Source: Cupriavidus laharis (GTDB lineage: Bacteria > Pseudomonadota > Gammaproteobacteria > Burkholderiales > Burkholderiaceae). From it: DNA of 64,000 nt. Of this stretch, positions 42,474 to 50,928 are shown piece after piece. Position numbers and translations under genes: made by a program. Position 1 is the first letter of the stretch. Every line of letters starts with the position of its first letter. The stretch covers positions 1 through 64,000 of the forward strand of contig NZ_CAJZAI010000006.1 of NCBI RefSeq assembly GCF_914271435.1. Reading direction: 5' to 3'. The notes below the pieces were generated by a model. That model was not told the origin of the DNA and searched no databases. It worked only from the letters and a program-made list of their open reading frames with translations.

Positions 42474-42944
42474 TCAGGCCGCCCGCAGGCTGACCTGCAG
42501 GACGGTACCCACGAGCCGCAGCATGGCGCGCAGCGCGGCACGAGGGTGGCGCAGGCAGGTTTCCACCTGTTCGCTGCGGCTTTCGCCGGACAGGCACCAT
42601 GAGCAGAAGTGCTCGCAGTTGTTGGAAAACAGGCGGTAGCGGTTCTCGCCCAGGCGGGAACGGGCACGCGCTACTGTCTCGATGCCGACAAAACGGGCGC
42701 ATGGTTCCAGCCGGACGATGACGGCACGACCCGCCGCAAACGCTTCCAGGCTGGTTTCCTCGACCGGCCCCGCCTGCAGCGCGCGGGCGAAGCCGGCATA
42801 GTGGATGACGCGGCCCTGGCCGGCGTAAATGCCGTGATGCACATAGCCGTGGCGCCCCGTCATCAGATGGGCGCCCAGCGGCAGGTCAACGGTATCGCTC
42901 TCGCTGTGGCGGTGTTTGTCTTGTTGTGCGTGCTCGAGTGGCAT
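42474..42944 (-). CDS. LRAT-fold (lecithin:retinol acyltransferase-like, NlpC/P60 superfamily) protein
   Basis: This 156-residue protein has the LRAT domain: LPLGAHLMTGRHGYVHHGIYAG with the catalytic His, and NNCEHFCSWCLSG with the catalytic Cys. No signal peptide is seen. Bacterial LRAT-like proteins may act as acyltransferases or cysteine peptidases. GAGG spaced 6 bases supports the start at 42944. Two sigma-54-type promoter sequences lie just upstream, one matching that of the exported-peptide candidate on the other side, so it appears to belong to the same regulon. Confidence 0.8.
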   Translation of the reverse strand: MPLEHAQQDKHRHSESDTVDLPLGAHLMTGRHGYVHHGIYAGQGRVIHYAGFARALQAGPVEETSLEAFAAGRAVIVRLEPCARFVGIETVARARSRLGENRYRLFSNNCEHFCSWCLSGESRSEQVETCLRHPRAALRAMLRLVGTVLQVSLRAA

Positions 42945-42977
42945 GGCTGGCCTCGGGTGTCTGGTTGCTGCAGTCAT

Positions 42978-42993
42978 TGCTGCGTCGTTGCCA
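42978..42993 (-). promoter_or_regulatory. Secondary sigma-54-type promoter candidate (LRAT gene)
   Basis: Minus-strand TGGCAACGACGCAGCA has the GG-N10-GC spacing but a weaker -12 box (CAGCA). Confidence 0.35.
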
Positions 42994-43000
42994 GACCCTC

Positions 43001-43016
43001 TGCATGAGGTGTGCCA
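43001..43016 (-). promoter_or_regulatory. Sigma-54-type promoter for the LRAT-like gene
   Basis: Minus-strand TGGCACACCTCATGCA fits the -24/-12 consensus TGGCACG-N4-TTGCW at 10 of 12 fixed positions, with GG and GC exactly ten bases apart. The predicted transcript start is about 60 bases before the LRAT ATG. Confidence 0.6.
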
Positions 43017-43183
43017 GTGCGTTTCCCTCCCGCCATTTCAACGATTGCGGGGAATGTGTCGTCGTAGAGTCCCAGCGACTGTTGCCTGGCAACCAACGAC
43101 ATGACGGCCATTCTGTTGGTTAGCCGCCAACCATCCCTCTCCTGACAAGGCGCCCGCCACTGCGGCGCCATCGCCGGCGCCGA

Positions 43184-43199
43184 TGGCACAGTGCTTGCG
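43184..43199 (+). promoter_or_regulatory. Sigma-54-type promoter for the small exported-peptide candidate and PP2C
   Basis: TGGCACAGTGCTTGCG matches TGGCACG-N4-TTGCW nearly perfectly (GG at 43185-43186, GC at 43197-43198). Predicted transcription begins near 43210, 40 bases ahead of the 43249 ATG. It is the best sigma-54 match that I found in the cluster. Confidence 0.7.
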
Positions 43200-43248
43200 T
43201 GATCGATGGCACGACGGGCATCCGCTCCAGAAGACCCGAGGTCTCACC

Positions 43249-43419
43249 ATGGCCACCCTGGGCGCCACGGTGATCAACTTTTACGAGACCAGCAACAACT
43301 TCTATGCTGATCAGATAAACAACCCGTTCCAGGCCGTGGACGTCAGGAACAGCGCGCCCGATTCGAGCATCAGCGTCAACGTCGACCAGGGCACGCGCAA
43401 TGACGGCCGGCTGAACTGA
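43249..43419 (+). CDS. Short Asn-rich protein, candidate cargo of the export system
   Basis: This 56-residue protein (MATLGATVINFYETSNNFYAD start) is rich in Asn, Asp, Ser and Val and ends with NVDQGTRNDGRLN. It has no signal peptide, membrane helix or Gly-Gly leader. GAGG lies 7 bases before the ATG. A near-consensus sigma-54 promoter sits just upstream, and the PP2C phosphatase starts 54 bases after its stop. Small size, an extended polar composition and this location make it a candidate secreted or signalling peptide. No family is recognised. Confidence 0.6.
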   Translation: MATLGATVINFYETSNNFYADQINNPFQAVDVRNSAPDSSISVNVDQGTRNDGRLN

Positions 43420-43473
43420 GCACTGTGCCGCAGGACCCGGACGTGGCCGGATCCTGCGCAGACGGAGGGCATC

Positions 43474-44247
43474 TTGACTGGCGTGACGCAATTCCGCTGG
43501 GCATCGGCGGCCTGCACCGACGTGGGCCGGGTACGCGAGCGCAATGAGGACGCTTGCCTGGATCTGCCTGACCAGGGCATCTGGGTCGTGGCCGACGGCA
43601 TGGGCGGCCACGCCGTCGGCGATTTCGCCAGCCAGGCCGTCACGCAGGCGCTGGCGGCGTTGGCGGCACGGCCATCGCTGGAAGAACGGCTGTCCGACGT
43701 GGGCGCCGCGCTGCAGGATGTCAACCGCGCCCTGATCGCGGAAGCCGCGCGCCTGCAGGTGCGCTGCGTGGGCACCACCGTGGTGGCGCTGGCCGCCGGC
43801 GACCGACGCTGCGGCTGCCTCTGGGCCGGTGACAGCCGGCTCTACCGGATGCGCGGCGAGCGGCTGCAGCGGCTGACGCGCGACCACAGCCAGGTGGAGC
43901 GGCTACTCGCACGCGGCCTGATCACGGCCGAGGAAGCGCGCCACCATCCCGCGCACAACACCATCACGCGGGCGGTCGGCGCGGCCGATACGCTGTTGCC
44001 CGAGCAGTTGTTCGTCGATGTCGCCGACGGCGATCTGTTCCTGCTCTGCAGCGATGGGCTGACCAACGAAGTCGAGGACGACGCCATCGCGTCCGTGCTG
44101 GCGGCCGGCGGCGACCTTGCCACCGCCGCGCAGACGCTTGTGAAGATGGCGTTGGACCATGGCGGCCATGACAACGTCACCGTTGTGGTAGTACGGGCGG
44201 AGGACCCCTACGGAGGGGATATGACGTTGGTGAATCCAGAGGTGTAG
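43474..44247 (+). CDS. PP2C-family Ser/Thr protein phosphatase (PppA/Stp1-like)
   Basis: This 257-residue protein has the PP2C metal-site motifs: RERNEDACL, VVADGMGGHAVGDFAS, GTTVVAL, LWAGDSRLYR, LCSDGLTNEV and HDNVTVVVV. It removes phosphate from Ser/Thr and would oppose the kinase at 58115-60166. The start is TTG, 5 bases behind GGAGG; a GTG at 43483 is an alternative. In type VI secretion a PP2C (PppA) works with a kinase (PpkA) and an FHA protein; all three counterparts are present here near an exporter. Confidence 0.9.
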   Translation: MTGVTQFRWASAACTDVGRVRERNEDACLDLPDQGIWVVADGMGGHAVGDFASQAVTQALAALAARPSLEERLSDVGAALQDVNRALIAEAARLQVRCVGTTVVALAAGDRRCGCLWAGDSRLYRMRGERLQRLTRDHSQVERLLARGLITAEEARHHPAHNTITRAVGAADTLLPEQLFVDVADGDLFLLCSDGLTNEVEDDAIASVLAAGGDLATAAQTLVKMALDHGGHDNVTVVVVRAEDPYGGDMTLVNPEV

Positions 44248-44312
44248 CGGGTTGTCGTTGTCGATCTTGCCGGGTGCTGCATCCCGTCACTACAACCCCG
44301 CTCCCTCCGGCA

Positions 44313-45611
44313 TCACGCTTTCGCCCCCCGAAAATCCTTCGAATGAATCCCATGCTTCTTGAGCAGCATCTGCAGATGCGAGCGGTTCATGTCGCAGCGC
44401 CGCGCCAGCTCCGCCACCGTGCCGCCCACTTCCTGCAGGCCCCGCTCCAGAAACGCCCGTTCCGCCTCGTCGCTGGCAGCCCGCTTGGCTTCGCTCAGCG
44501 ACGTGGCCAGCGCTGACACGGCGCCGACAGGGCCGATCGGCACCACGGCCAGCGCCGCCGGTTTCGGGCGGATGTCCTGCGGCAGGTGGGCCAGGTCTGC
44601 CGTATCACCGGCCAGGCAGGACACCCGGTACAGCAGGTTGCGCAGCTCGCGGATATTCCCCGGATAGTCGTAGTGCATCAGGAAGTCGCGCAGCCGCGGC
44701 GTCAGCCTGACCGGCCGCCGCTTGAGCATGCCGGCCGCCTCGTCGCTGAAATACGCAACCAGCAAGGGGATCTCGTCGCGCCGTTCGCGCAGCGCGGGCA
44801 GGGACACGTGGATCACGCTGAGCCGGTAGAACAGGTCTTCGCGGAAGGTGCCTTCCTGGCTCATGCGCCGCAGGTCCTTGTTGGTCGCGGCGACGATGCG
44901 CGTATCGACGGCAATCACTTCGTCCGAGCCCACGCGCTGGATCTCATGCGCTTCCAGGACGCGCAGCAGCTTGACCTGGCCAGTCAGCGGCAGCTCGCCG
45001 ATCTCGTCCAGGAAGATGGTGCCGGTATGGGCGCTCTCGAACTTGCCGCGCCGGTCGTTGCTGGCACCCGTGAACGCGCCCTTCTTGTGCCCGAACAGCT
45101 CGGACTCCAGCAGGCTGTCCGGGATGGCGCCGCAGTTGACCGAGATGAACGGCCGGTCCTGGCGCGAGCCGTTGGCGTGGATCACCTTGGCCATCAGTTC
45201 CTTGCCCGTGCCGCTTTCCCCGTCGATCAGCACGGGCAGGTCGGTGGGTGCGGCTTTCTCCGCGATTTCCAGCGATTCAAGCAGCTTCGGGTTGTCGCCG
45301 AACGTGCCTTCGAAGATGAAGCTGCGCTCCAGCAGTGCCTGGCGCCGCTCGCGCGGCATGCGCTCGACTTCTTCCGGCGCCGGCGCCTCGCTGCCGCCGG
45401 CGGCCTGCACGAAGCGCTCCTTGTGCGACAGGCCCATCACCTCGTCGCGCAGCGTGGTGGCCTGCTTGAGCAGCTTCTCGATATCCGCACGCTCCAGCCG
45501 CGAAGACCAGCGCAGCGTAGAACGCAGGATCTCGAGCTTCTCGATCAGCCCGGCGAAAGAAACCGCGGAGGTAGCGGCTGGCGGCCTGGCGCCCTGGTTA
45601 TATAGCTTCAT
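44313..45611 (-). CDS. Sigma-54-dependent transcriptional activator without receiver domain
   Basis: This 432-residue enhancer-binding protein has an N-terminal region of about 95 residues with no recognisable receiver, GAF or PAS domain. The AAA+ domain follows (about 100-330: Walker A GESGTGKE near 127, GAFTGA sigma-54 contact loop near 178, [16 protein letters not shown]) and a Fis-type helix-turn-helix ends the protein ([28 protein letters not shown]). Its ATG overlaps the ABC transporter stop (ATGA), so it is made with the exporter. Sigma-54 promoter sequences at the cluster edges are its likely targets. Confidence 0.9.
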   Translation of the reverse strand: MKLYNQGARPPAATSAVSFAGLIEKLEILRSTLRWSSRLERADIEKLLKQATTLRDEVMGLSHKERFVQAAGGSEAPAPEEVERMPRERRQALLERSFIFEGTFGDNPKLLESLEIAEKAAPTDLPVLIDGESGTGKELMAKVIHANGSRQDRPFISVNCGAIPDSLLESELFGHKKGAFTGASNDRRGKFESAHTGTIFLDEIGELPLTGQVKLLRVLEAHEIQRVGSDEVIAVDTRIVAATNKDLRRMSQEGTFREDLFYRLSVIHVSLPALRERRDEIPLLVAYFSDEAAGMLKRRPVRLTPRLRDFLMHYDYPGNIRELRNLLYRVSCLAGDTADLAHLPQDIRPKPAALAVVPIGPVGAVSALATSLSEAKRAASDEAERAFLERGLQEVGGTVAELARRCDMNRSHLQMLLKKHGIHSKDFRGAKA

Positions 45612-48600
45612 GCTGCACTCAGTTGCTTCTGCACCAGCTGGTAGTACATGCCTTTGCGATCGAGCAGTTCCTCGTGACGGCCCTGTTCGACGACGGCGCC
45701 CTCGTACAGCACCAAAATCTTGTCGGCCTGCATGATGGTGCTGAGGCGGTGCGCGATGATCACCGCCGTACGCCCGCGCAGGATCTCCTGCATGTTCGCC
45801 AGGATGTTGCTCTCCGACTGCGTATCGAGCGCGGAGGTGGCCTCGTCGAACACCAGCAGGCGCGGGTCGTGGTACAGCGCGCGCGCAATGCACAGCCGCT
45901 GGATCTGCCCGCCCGACAGGCCCATGCCGCGCTCGCCCACGATCTGCTCATAGCCGAGCGGCAGCTTGGTGATGAACGGATGCGCGTCGGCCATCCGCGC
46001 CACTTCCTCGATGCGGCGGCGGTCGGGGCTTTCGTCGCCGCAGGCGATGTTCTCGGCGATGGTGCCGGAGAACAGCAGGTTGGTCTGCATCACGTAGCCC
46101 ACCTGGGCCCGGTAGAACTCGGTGTCGATCACGCCGATGTCATAGCCGTCCACCTTCATCGAACCGTCGGTCGGCCGGTAGAAGCCCACCAGCAGCTTGG
46201 CCAGCGTGGTCTTGCCCGAGCCGCTGCGCCCGACGATGGCCACCATCTCGCCCGGCCTGATATGCAGACTGATGTTCTCGAGCACATAGGGCGTATCCTC
46301 GCCGCCATAGCGGAAGTAGAGCCCGTCCATCTCGATCTCGCCCTGCAGGTCCGGCAGCATCACGCGCGACATCACGTCCTGCGGCTTCTGTTCGGGCTCG
46401 AGGTCCAGTACGTCCCCCAGCCGCTCCATCGCCACGCCGGCATCGTTGAGCTGCCCCCACAGCGCCACGAGGCCCATCAGCGGCGCGAGCACGCTGCCCA
46501 TGAAGGCATTGAAGGCGATGAGCTGGCCAATGGTCAGCTCGCGCTGCAACACCAGTGTGGCGCCCACCCAAAGCACGGCGATGGTCGTGGCAGCGTTGAG
46601 CAGCTGGCTGATCATCCCGATGAGGATATGGAAGGCCTGCGCCTGGTATTGCTTCTCCAGCGCCTTGGCGTATTTGGCTTCCCAGCGCAGGCGCACCGGC
46701 CGCTCGATGCCCATGCCCTTGACCGTCTCGGCGCCGCCCAGTGTCTCCATGAGATAGGCCTTGGCGTCGGTCGACGCGGCAAAGACTTCGCGCGCGTAGG
46801 TCTTCACCTTTGGCGTGACCACCACTGTCAAGGCCGCGATCGGGATCACGAACGCGATGAGCAGCAGCGTGAGCTTGACGTTGTAGAGGAACATGATGGT
46901 GAAGTAGATGAACACCATCAGCAGGTTCAGCGCCGTGGTCACCGTGGACTCGGTCAGGAAGGCGCGGATGGTCTGGTTCTCCTGGAAGCGCGCGAAGATG
47001 TCGCCGGTCTTGCGCTTGGCAAAGAACGACAGCGGCAGCGACAGCGTGTGCTTGAAGAAGTGCGACATCATGGCGAAATCCATGTTGCGCACCATGAAGT
47101 TGGCCAGGTAGGCGCGAATGGTCGCCATCAGCTGCGAGAACACATTGGCGATGATCAGCCCGACGATCAGCAGGTGCAGCAGGCCGATGTTCTGGTGCAC
47201 CACCACGCCGTCCAGGATGTTCTGGATGATGAGCGGCGGCACCACGCCGAGCACCTGGATCACGAACGTGGCCAGGAACAGGTGCGCGAGAATCTTCTTG
47301 TACGGCGCCAGGTAGCTGATGAAGCGCAGCCACGGCGAGCGCTGCACCGACAGCTGCGTCATGCTCTCGCCGGGGCTGAACAGCAGGCACGTGCCGCTCC
47401 AGCCGCGTTCGAACTCTTCCGTGCTCATCTTGCGGAAGCCGATGCCCGGGTCCGCCACCCATACCCAGCGCGACGACACGCCGTACACGATCACGTAGTG
47501 GTAGCCCTCCCAGTGCACGATGAACGGCAGATCGAAGCCCATCAGCGAATCGCGCGTGCACTGCACGCCGCGCGTGGTGAAGCCCAGCGATTCGCCGGCG
47601 CGCGCCAGGCTTTCCAGCGTCGCGCCCTGCGTGGTCACGTTGGCGAGCTCACGCAGCTTGCCCAGCGACATCGGAATGCCGTAGTGCCGGCAGATCATGG
47701 CCAGGCACGCGGCGCCGCAATCCATCTCTTCGGCTTGCTCCACCAGCGCAAAACGCCGGATCAGCCGTTCGCCCAGTTCGGGCTTGGACTGAAGGTCCAG
47801 CAGCACCGGCCGTTTGCGGCGCTCGGCCAGCTTCTTCTGCCGGTGCAGTTCGCGGTCCACGACGCGGATGCGCTCTTCCAGCACCTCGCGCAGGCGCGGG
47901 TTGCGCTCCAGGATCAGCTGCACCGTCTTCTCGGGGATCACCAGCAGGCGCACGTCGGTCTCGGCGACGGCCGAAGCGATCTGCTCCTGCCGCATCACGC
48001 ATGCGCGTTCGCCGAAGATATCGCCCTGCCCAAGCATCGCAAGCGGGTACTCGTCGCCCTCTTCACTGCGCACGATGCGCACGGTTCCCTGGCGCACCAC
48101 GTAGAGCCGGCGGTCGTCCCGTCCGTCCTGCTTCAGGATCTCCTTGCCCGCGGCCACACGCTTGACGCCCACGCTGCGCACGGCGTCCTCAAGCTCGCGC
48201 CGGTCCAGCTTGCCGCGCAGGTCGAACAGCCGCGCCACGAAGCCGCCGGCCGAACTGATGGCCACGTAGCTCGTGATAAAGGCCAGCGCGGCCTGGTTGC
48301 CCGCTACCACCTTCTCGCCGATGCTGCGCGGAATCATCAGCAGCTCGGTCTTGCCCGACGCGCGCACCGACGACTCGTGGTGGTACTCGCGCAGCAGCGC
48401 AATGTCGGCGAACACTTCGCCGGTCTTGCGCACGCCCATGCTGATTTCCTTGCCGTGCTCCTCGTTGAAGACGCGCACGGAACCGGTCTTGACGATATAC
48501 AGGCCGGGCGCCGGCTCGCCGGCATTGCACACGGTATCGCCGAAGCCGAACGTCTGTGTCTGGGCCGCGGCCGCGAGCTGTTCCAGCTCGTCGCGCATCA

Positions 48601-48727
48601 GGGCGGACAGGATCTCCACCGTCGCCAGGAAATCGGCGAGCGATGCGGCAGGCGGCGTGGCGGCAGTGGCCGACGGCGGCGGCAGCTCAGCCGCCGCCCC
48701 GCCTTCGCTAGCGGGCTTCGATGACAT
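45608..48727 (-). CDS. C39-peptidase ABC exporter with two cyclic-nucleotide-binding domains
   Basis: This 1039-residue protein contains, in order, two cNMP-binding (CAP-type) domains (about 35-150 and 175-290), a C39 peptidase (about 320-455), a six-helix membrane domain (about 470-760) and an ABC ATPase (about 800-1035; Walker A GRSGSGKTT, signature LSGGQIQR, Walker B LLVFDEATS, IAHRLST). The C39 catalytic residues are all present: C337 in EMDCGAACL, H410 in GYHYVIVYG and D426 in VADPG. Such proteins cut double-glycine leaders and export the cargo. It overlaps the parvulin gene by 20 bases and the activator gene by 4. Confidence 0.93.
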   Translation of the reverse strand: MSSKPASEGGAAAELPPPSATAATPPAASLADFLATVEILSALMRDELEQLAAAAQTQTFGFGDTVCNAGEPAPGLYIVKTGSVRVFNEEHGKEISMGVRKTGEVFADIALLREYHHESSVRASGKTELLMIPRSIGEKVVAGNQAALAFITSYVAISSAGGFVARLFDLRGKLDRRELEDAVRSVGVKRVAAGKEILKQDGRDDRRLYVVRQGTVRIVRSEEGDEYPLAMLGQGDIFGERACVMRQEQIASAVAETDVRLLVIPEKTVQLILERNPRLREVLEERIRVVDRELHRQKKLAERRKRPVLLDLQSKPELGERLIRRFALVEQAEEMDCGAACLAMICRHYGIPMSLGKLRELANVTTQGATLESLARAGESLGFTTRGVQCTRDSLMGFDLPFIVHWEGYHYVIVYGVSSRWVWVADPGIGFRKMSTEEFERGWSGTCLLFSPGESMTQLSVQRSPWLRFISYLAPYKKILAHLFLATFVIQVLGVVPPLIIQNILDGVVVHQNIGLLHLLIVGLIIANVFSQLMATIRAYLANFMVRNMDFAMMSHFFKHTLSLPLSFFAKRKTGDIFARFQENQTIRAFLTESTVTTALNLLMVFIYFTIMFLYNVKLTLLLIAFVIPIAALTVVVTPKVKTYAREVFAASTDAKAYLMETLGGAETVKGMGIERPVRLRWEAKYAKALEKQYQAQAFHILIGMISQLLNAATTIAVLWVGATLVLQRELTIGQLIAFNAFMGSVLAPLMGLVALWGQLNDAGVAMERLGDVLDLEPEQKPQDVMSRVMLPDLQGEIEMDGLYFRYGGEDTPYVLENISLHIRPGEMVAIVGRSGSGKTTLAKLLVGFYRPTDGSMKVDGYDIGVIDTEFYRAQVGYVMQTNLLFSGTIAENIACGDESPDRRRIEEVARMADAHPFITKLPLGYEQIVGERGMGLSGGQIQRLCIARALYHDPRLLVFDEATSALDTQSESNILANMQEILRGRTAVIIAHRLSTIMQADKILVLYEGAVVEQGRHEELLDRKGMYYQLVQKQLSAA

Positions 48728-49460
48728 GTTCCTGCGCCCTGGCCATCAGCCACTCTTCACGCAGGAGCCGGCGCACTTCCACCGCGACGTCGCTGTCCAG
48801 CGTGGCGGGATGCTTGGCGCGTACCAGGAACACCTCGAAGAACGAGCGGTCCGGCGCGGCAAACGGCCCGAGCAGGTCGCCGGCCTCGGCGTTGAACACC
48901 TTCGCCTCGATATCGGTCTTGAGCGAGCCACGGAGGACCTTGCCGATGTCGCCGCCGCGCTCGCGCGTATCGGCAATGGAATGCTCGCGTGCCATCTCGG
49001 CAAAGCTGTCCGGATCGTCCTGCAGGTAGGAGATCAGCTCCTTGGCCTTGCCTTCGCTGTCCACCACGATATGGCTGACTTCAATGCTGTCGAAGCGCGG
49101 CGAATTGAGCTGGAAGTACTCATGCACCGCGTCGTCGCTGCAGACCTGCTCCATCATCCGCTCCTGGTAGAGGCTGTCGGTGATGAAGACCTCGAACTCG
49201 TCCAGGCTCACGCCCAGCGCGTCGAGATAGTGGTTCATGTCCGCCGCGCGGTGCAGCCCCTGCACGCGCCGGAACTGGTCGGCGCGCTCCTGGATCTCTT
49301 CCTGCGCCAGGGTCAGGCCTGCACGCTTTGCCGCGTGCACGGTCAGCTTGTCGCGCACCATCTGCTCGACCAGCCCTTCGAACTGCCCGGTGAACTTGAG
49401 CAGTCGGATGAATTCCTCGACGCCCAGTACCTCGTCGTCGATACGCACAATGCCAGTCAT
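48708..49460 (-). CDS. Cytoplasmic parvulin-type peptidyl-prolyl isomerase (export-linked)
   Basis: This 250-residue protein has an N-terminal SurA/PpiC-like helical region (about 1-115) and a parvulin domain (about 125-215: VSHIVVDSEGKAKEL, FAEMAREHSIADTRERGGDIGKV, FFEVFLV). There is no signal peptide or membrane helix, so it should act in the cytosol. Its place between HlyD and the C39 exporter suggests that it prepares or presents the cargo. A strong AAAGGAGG ribosome site lies ahead of the ATG. Confidence 0.88.
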   Translation of the reverse strand: MTGIVRIDDEVLGVEEFIRLLKFTGQFEGLVEQMVRDKLTVHAAKRAGLTLAQEEIQERADQFRRVQGLHRAADMNHYLDALGVSLDEFEVFITDSLYQERMMEQVCSDDAVHEYFQLNSPRFDSIEVSHIVVDSEGKAKELISYLQDDPDSFAEMAREHSIADTRERGGDIGKVLRGSLKTDIEAKVFNAEAGDLLGPFAAPDRSFFEVFLVRAKHPATLDSDVAVEVRRLLREEWLMARAQEHVIEAR

Positions 49461-49545
49461 GGCCCTGCCTCCTTTGACTGCCGCACTGCGGCAGTCGCGA
49501 TTTGCTCCACGTGCTCCACGTGCTCCACGAGATCCGCGTTTCCCG

Positions 49546-50928
49546 CTAGCCCGCCACCTCCCGGAACGGATCCAGGCCCAGGTCGATCAGCCGGCGCTCG
49601 CGCACCACGATCTCGGCGGTGGCGGTCATGCCGTAGCGCAGCGGATAACGGGTGTCGCCCACGGTGTAGTAGTCGCGCGCCAGGCGGATGCGGCCCTCAT
49701 AGACCGGCTGCCTGTCCGGCCCGCCTGGCTTGGTGGCTGGCGAGATGTATTCGAGCGTGCCTTCGATCAGGCCATAGCGCTGGTATGGGAACGCGTTGAA
49801 CTTGAGCTTGACCGGCAGGCCTTCCTTCAGGAATGCGCGGTCGCGCTCGGCAATGGCGATCTTGAGCACGGGGCGTGCGTCGTTGGGAGCGATGCCGCCG
49901 ATCGGTGTATTGGCCTGGATCTTGTCGCCGCGCTGCGTGGAGGTGACGTCGGTGATGACGCCCGACACCGGCGCCAGGATCAGCAGGAAATTGTCCTTGT
50001 CGATGTTCTCGAAGCGGATGCGCGCAGCCGCGTCGGCCACCAGGCGAGCGGTCTGCACCTGCAGGCGCAGCTTGTCCTCCGTGCTGGCGATTTCGCGCAG
50101 CGCGGCCTCATACTGCACCCGCAGCCCGGCCAGCTCCTGCCCGCTGCTTTCGAGCTGCACGTTGGCCTGCGTCAGTTCCTGGCTCTGCCGGGCTTCCAGT
50201 TCGGCCAGCCGCGACTGCGCTACGCGCAGGCTGTTCTCGGCCTCCTGCGTCGCTGCGCGCTTGGCTTCCACCTGCGACTGCGACACACCGCCGCCGCCCG
50301 GCAGCGCGAACAGGCGCGCATAGCGGTCCTGTTCCTGGCGCGAAAAGTCGCGTGCGCGCCGCGAGTTCTCCACGTTGCTGCGCGCCTCCTGTATCTGCGC
50401 GCGCTGCTGCTCGGTGAGCCGTGTCGTGCCTTCGGCAATGCGCGTCTCGTGCTGGCGCGTGGCCACGTCGATCTGCTGCTTGAGCGCGGCGGCGCGGCGC
50501 TCCATCAATGCCTTCTTTTCCGGAAACTGCTTCCACTCGCGCTCCGAGTCCTCGAGCTTGAGCTGCGCTTCCAATGCATTGGCCGCGGCCTCGATTGCGC
50601 CGCGCGCGTTCAGGCGGGCCAGCACGTCGTCCTTCGATACCGGCTGCCCTTCCGCGACGTAGAGGTCCGCGAGTTCGCCATCGACAGGTGCGTAGAAGCG
50701 CCTGACTTCCGATTCCGGCGCCAGCGTGCCTTCGGCCGTGACGATCACATCCGCATGGCCGAAGAACGACCAGATCAGCGCGCACACCACCAGCGCAAAC
50801 GTGGTCACCACCGTCAGCAGGCTCAGCCGCCACGGTTCGGCGGTGAGGATGGCGAGGCCTTCGCCGCCGTGGTCCTCGAGCGCCTCGGACAGGGGCTTGA
50901 GGCGGTTGCCGCCCTGCGCGTCGTTCAT
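49546..50928 (-). CDS. HlyD-family periplasmic adaptor (type I secretion)
   Basis: This 460-residue adaptor has a short cytoplasmic N-terminus, one membrane helix (about 34-56), a biotinyl-lipoyl half (RRFYAPVDGELADLYVAEGQPVSKDDVLARL), a long coiled-coil hairpin (about 105-290) and the returning lipoyl/beta-barrel part (ILAPVSGVITDV, GMTATAEIVVRERRLIDL). HlyD proteins bridge the inner-membrane ABC exporter and the outer-membrane channel. The ATG overlaps the stop of the FHA gene (ATGA). Confidence 0.92.
   Translation of the reverse strand: MNDAQGGNRLKPLSEALEDHGGEGLAILTAEPWRLSLLTVVTTFALVVCALIWSFFGHADVIVTAEGTLAPESEVRRFYAPVDGELADLYVAEGQPVSKDDVLARLNARGAIEAAANALEAQLKLEDSEREWKQFPEKKALMERRAAALKQQIDVATRQHETRIAEGTTRLTEQQRAQIQEARSNVENSRRARDFSRQEQDRYARLFALPGGGGVSQSQVEAKRAATQEAENSLRVAQSRLAELEARQSQELTQANVQLESSGQELAGLRVQYEAALREIASTEDKLRLQVQTARLVADAAARIRFENIDKDNFLLILAPVSGVITDVTSTQRGDKIQANTPIGGIAPNDARPVLKIAIAERDRAFLKEGLPVKLKFNAFPYQRYGLIEGTLEYISPATKPGGPDRQPVYEGRIRLARDYYTVGDTRYPLRYGMTATAEIVVRERRLIDLGLDPFREVAG

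Noticed and set aside
43207..43222. Second TGGCACG box 23 bases after the sigma-54 promoter at 43184
   Set aside because: The matching -12 position reads GCATC, without GC at the required spacing.
45623..48724. Open frame of 1033 codons on the plus strand opposite the C39 exporter
   Set aside because: It mirrors the exporter gene almost exactly, is His/Arg/Gln-rich without domains and has no ribosome site; it is a GC-rich antisense shadow.
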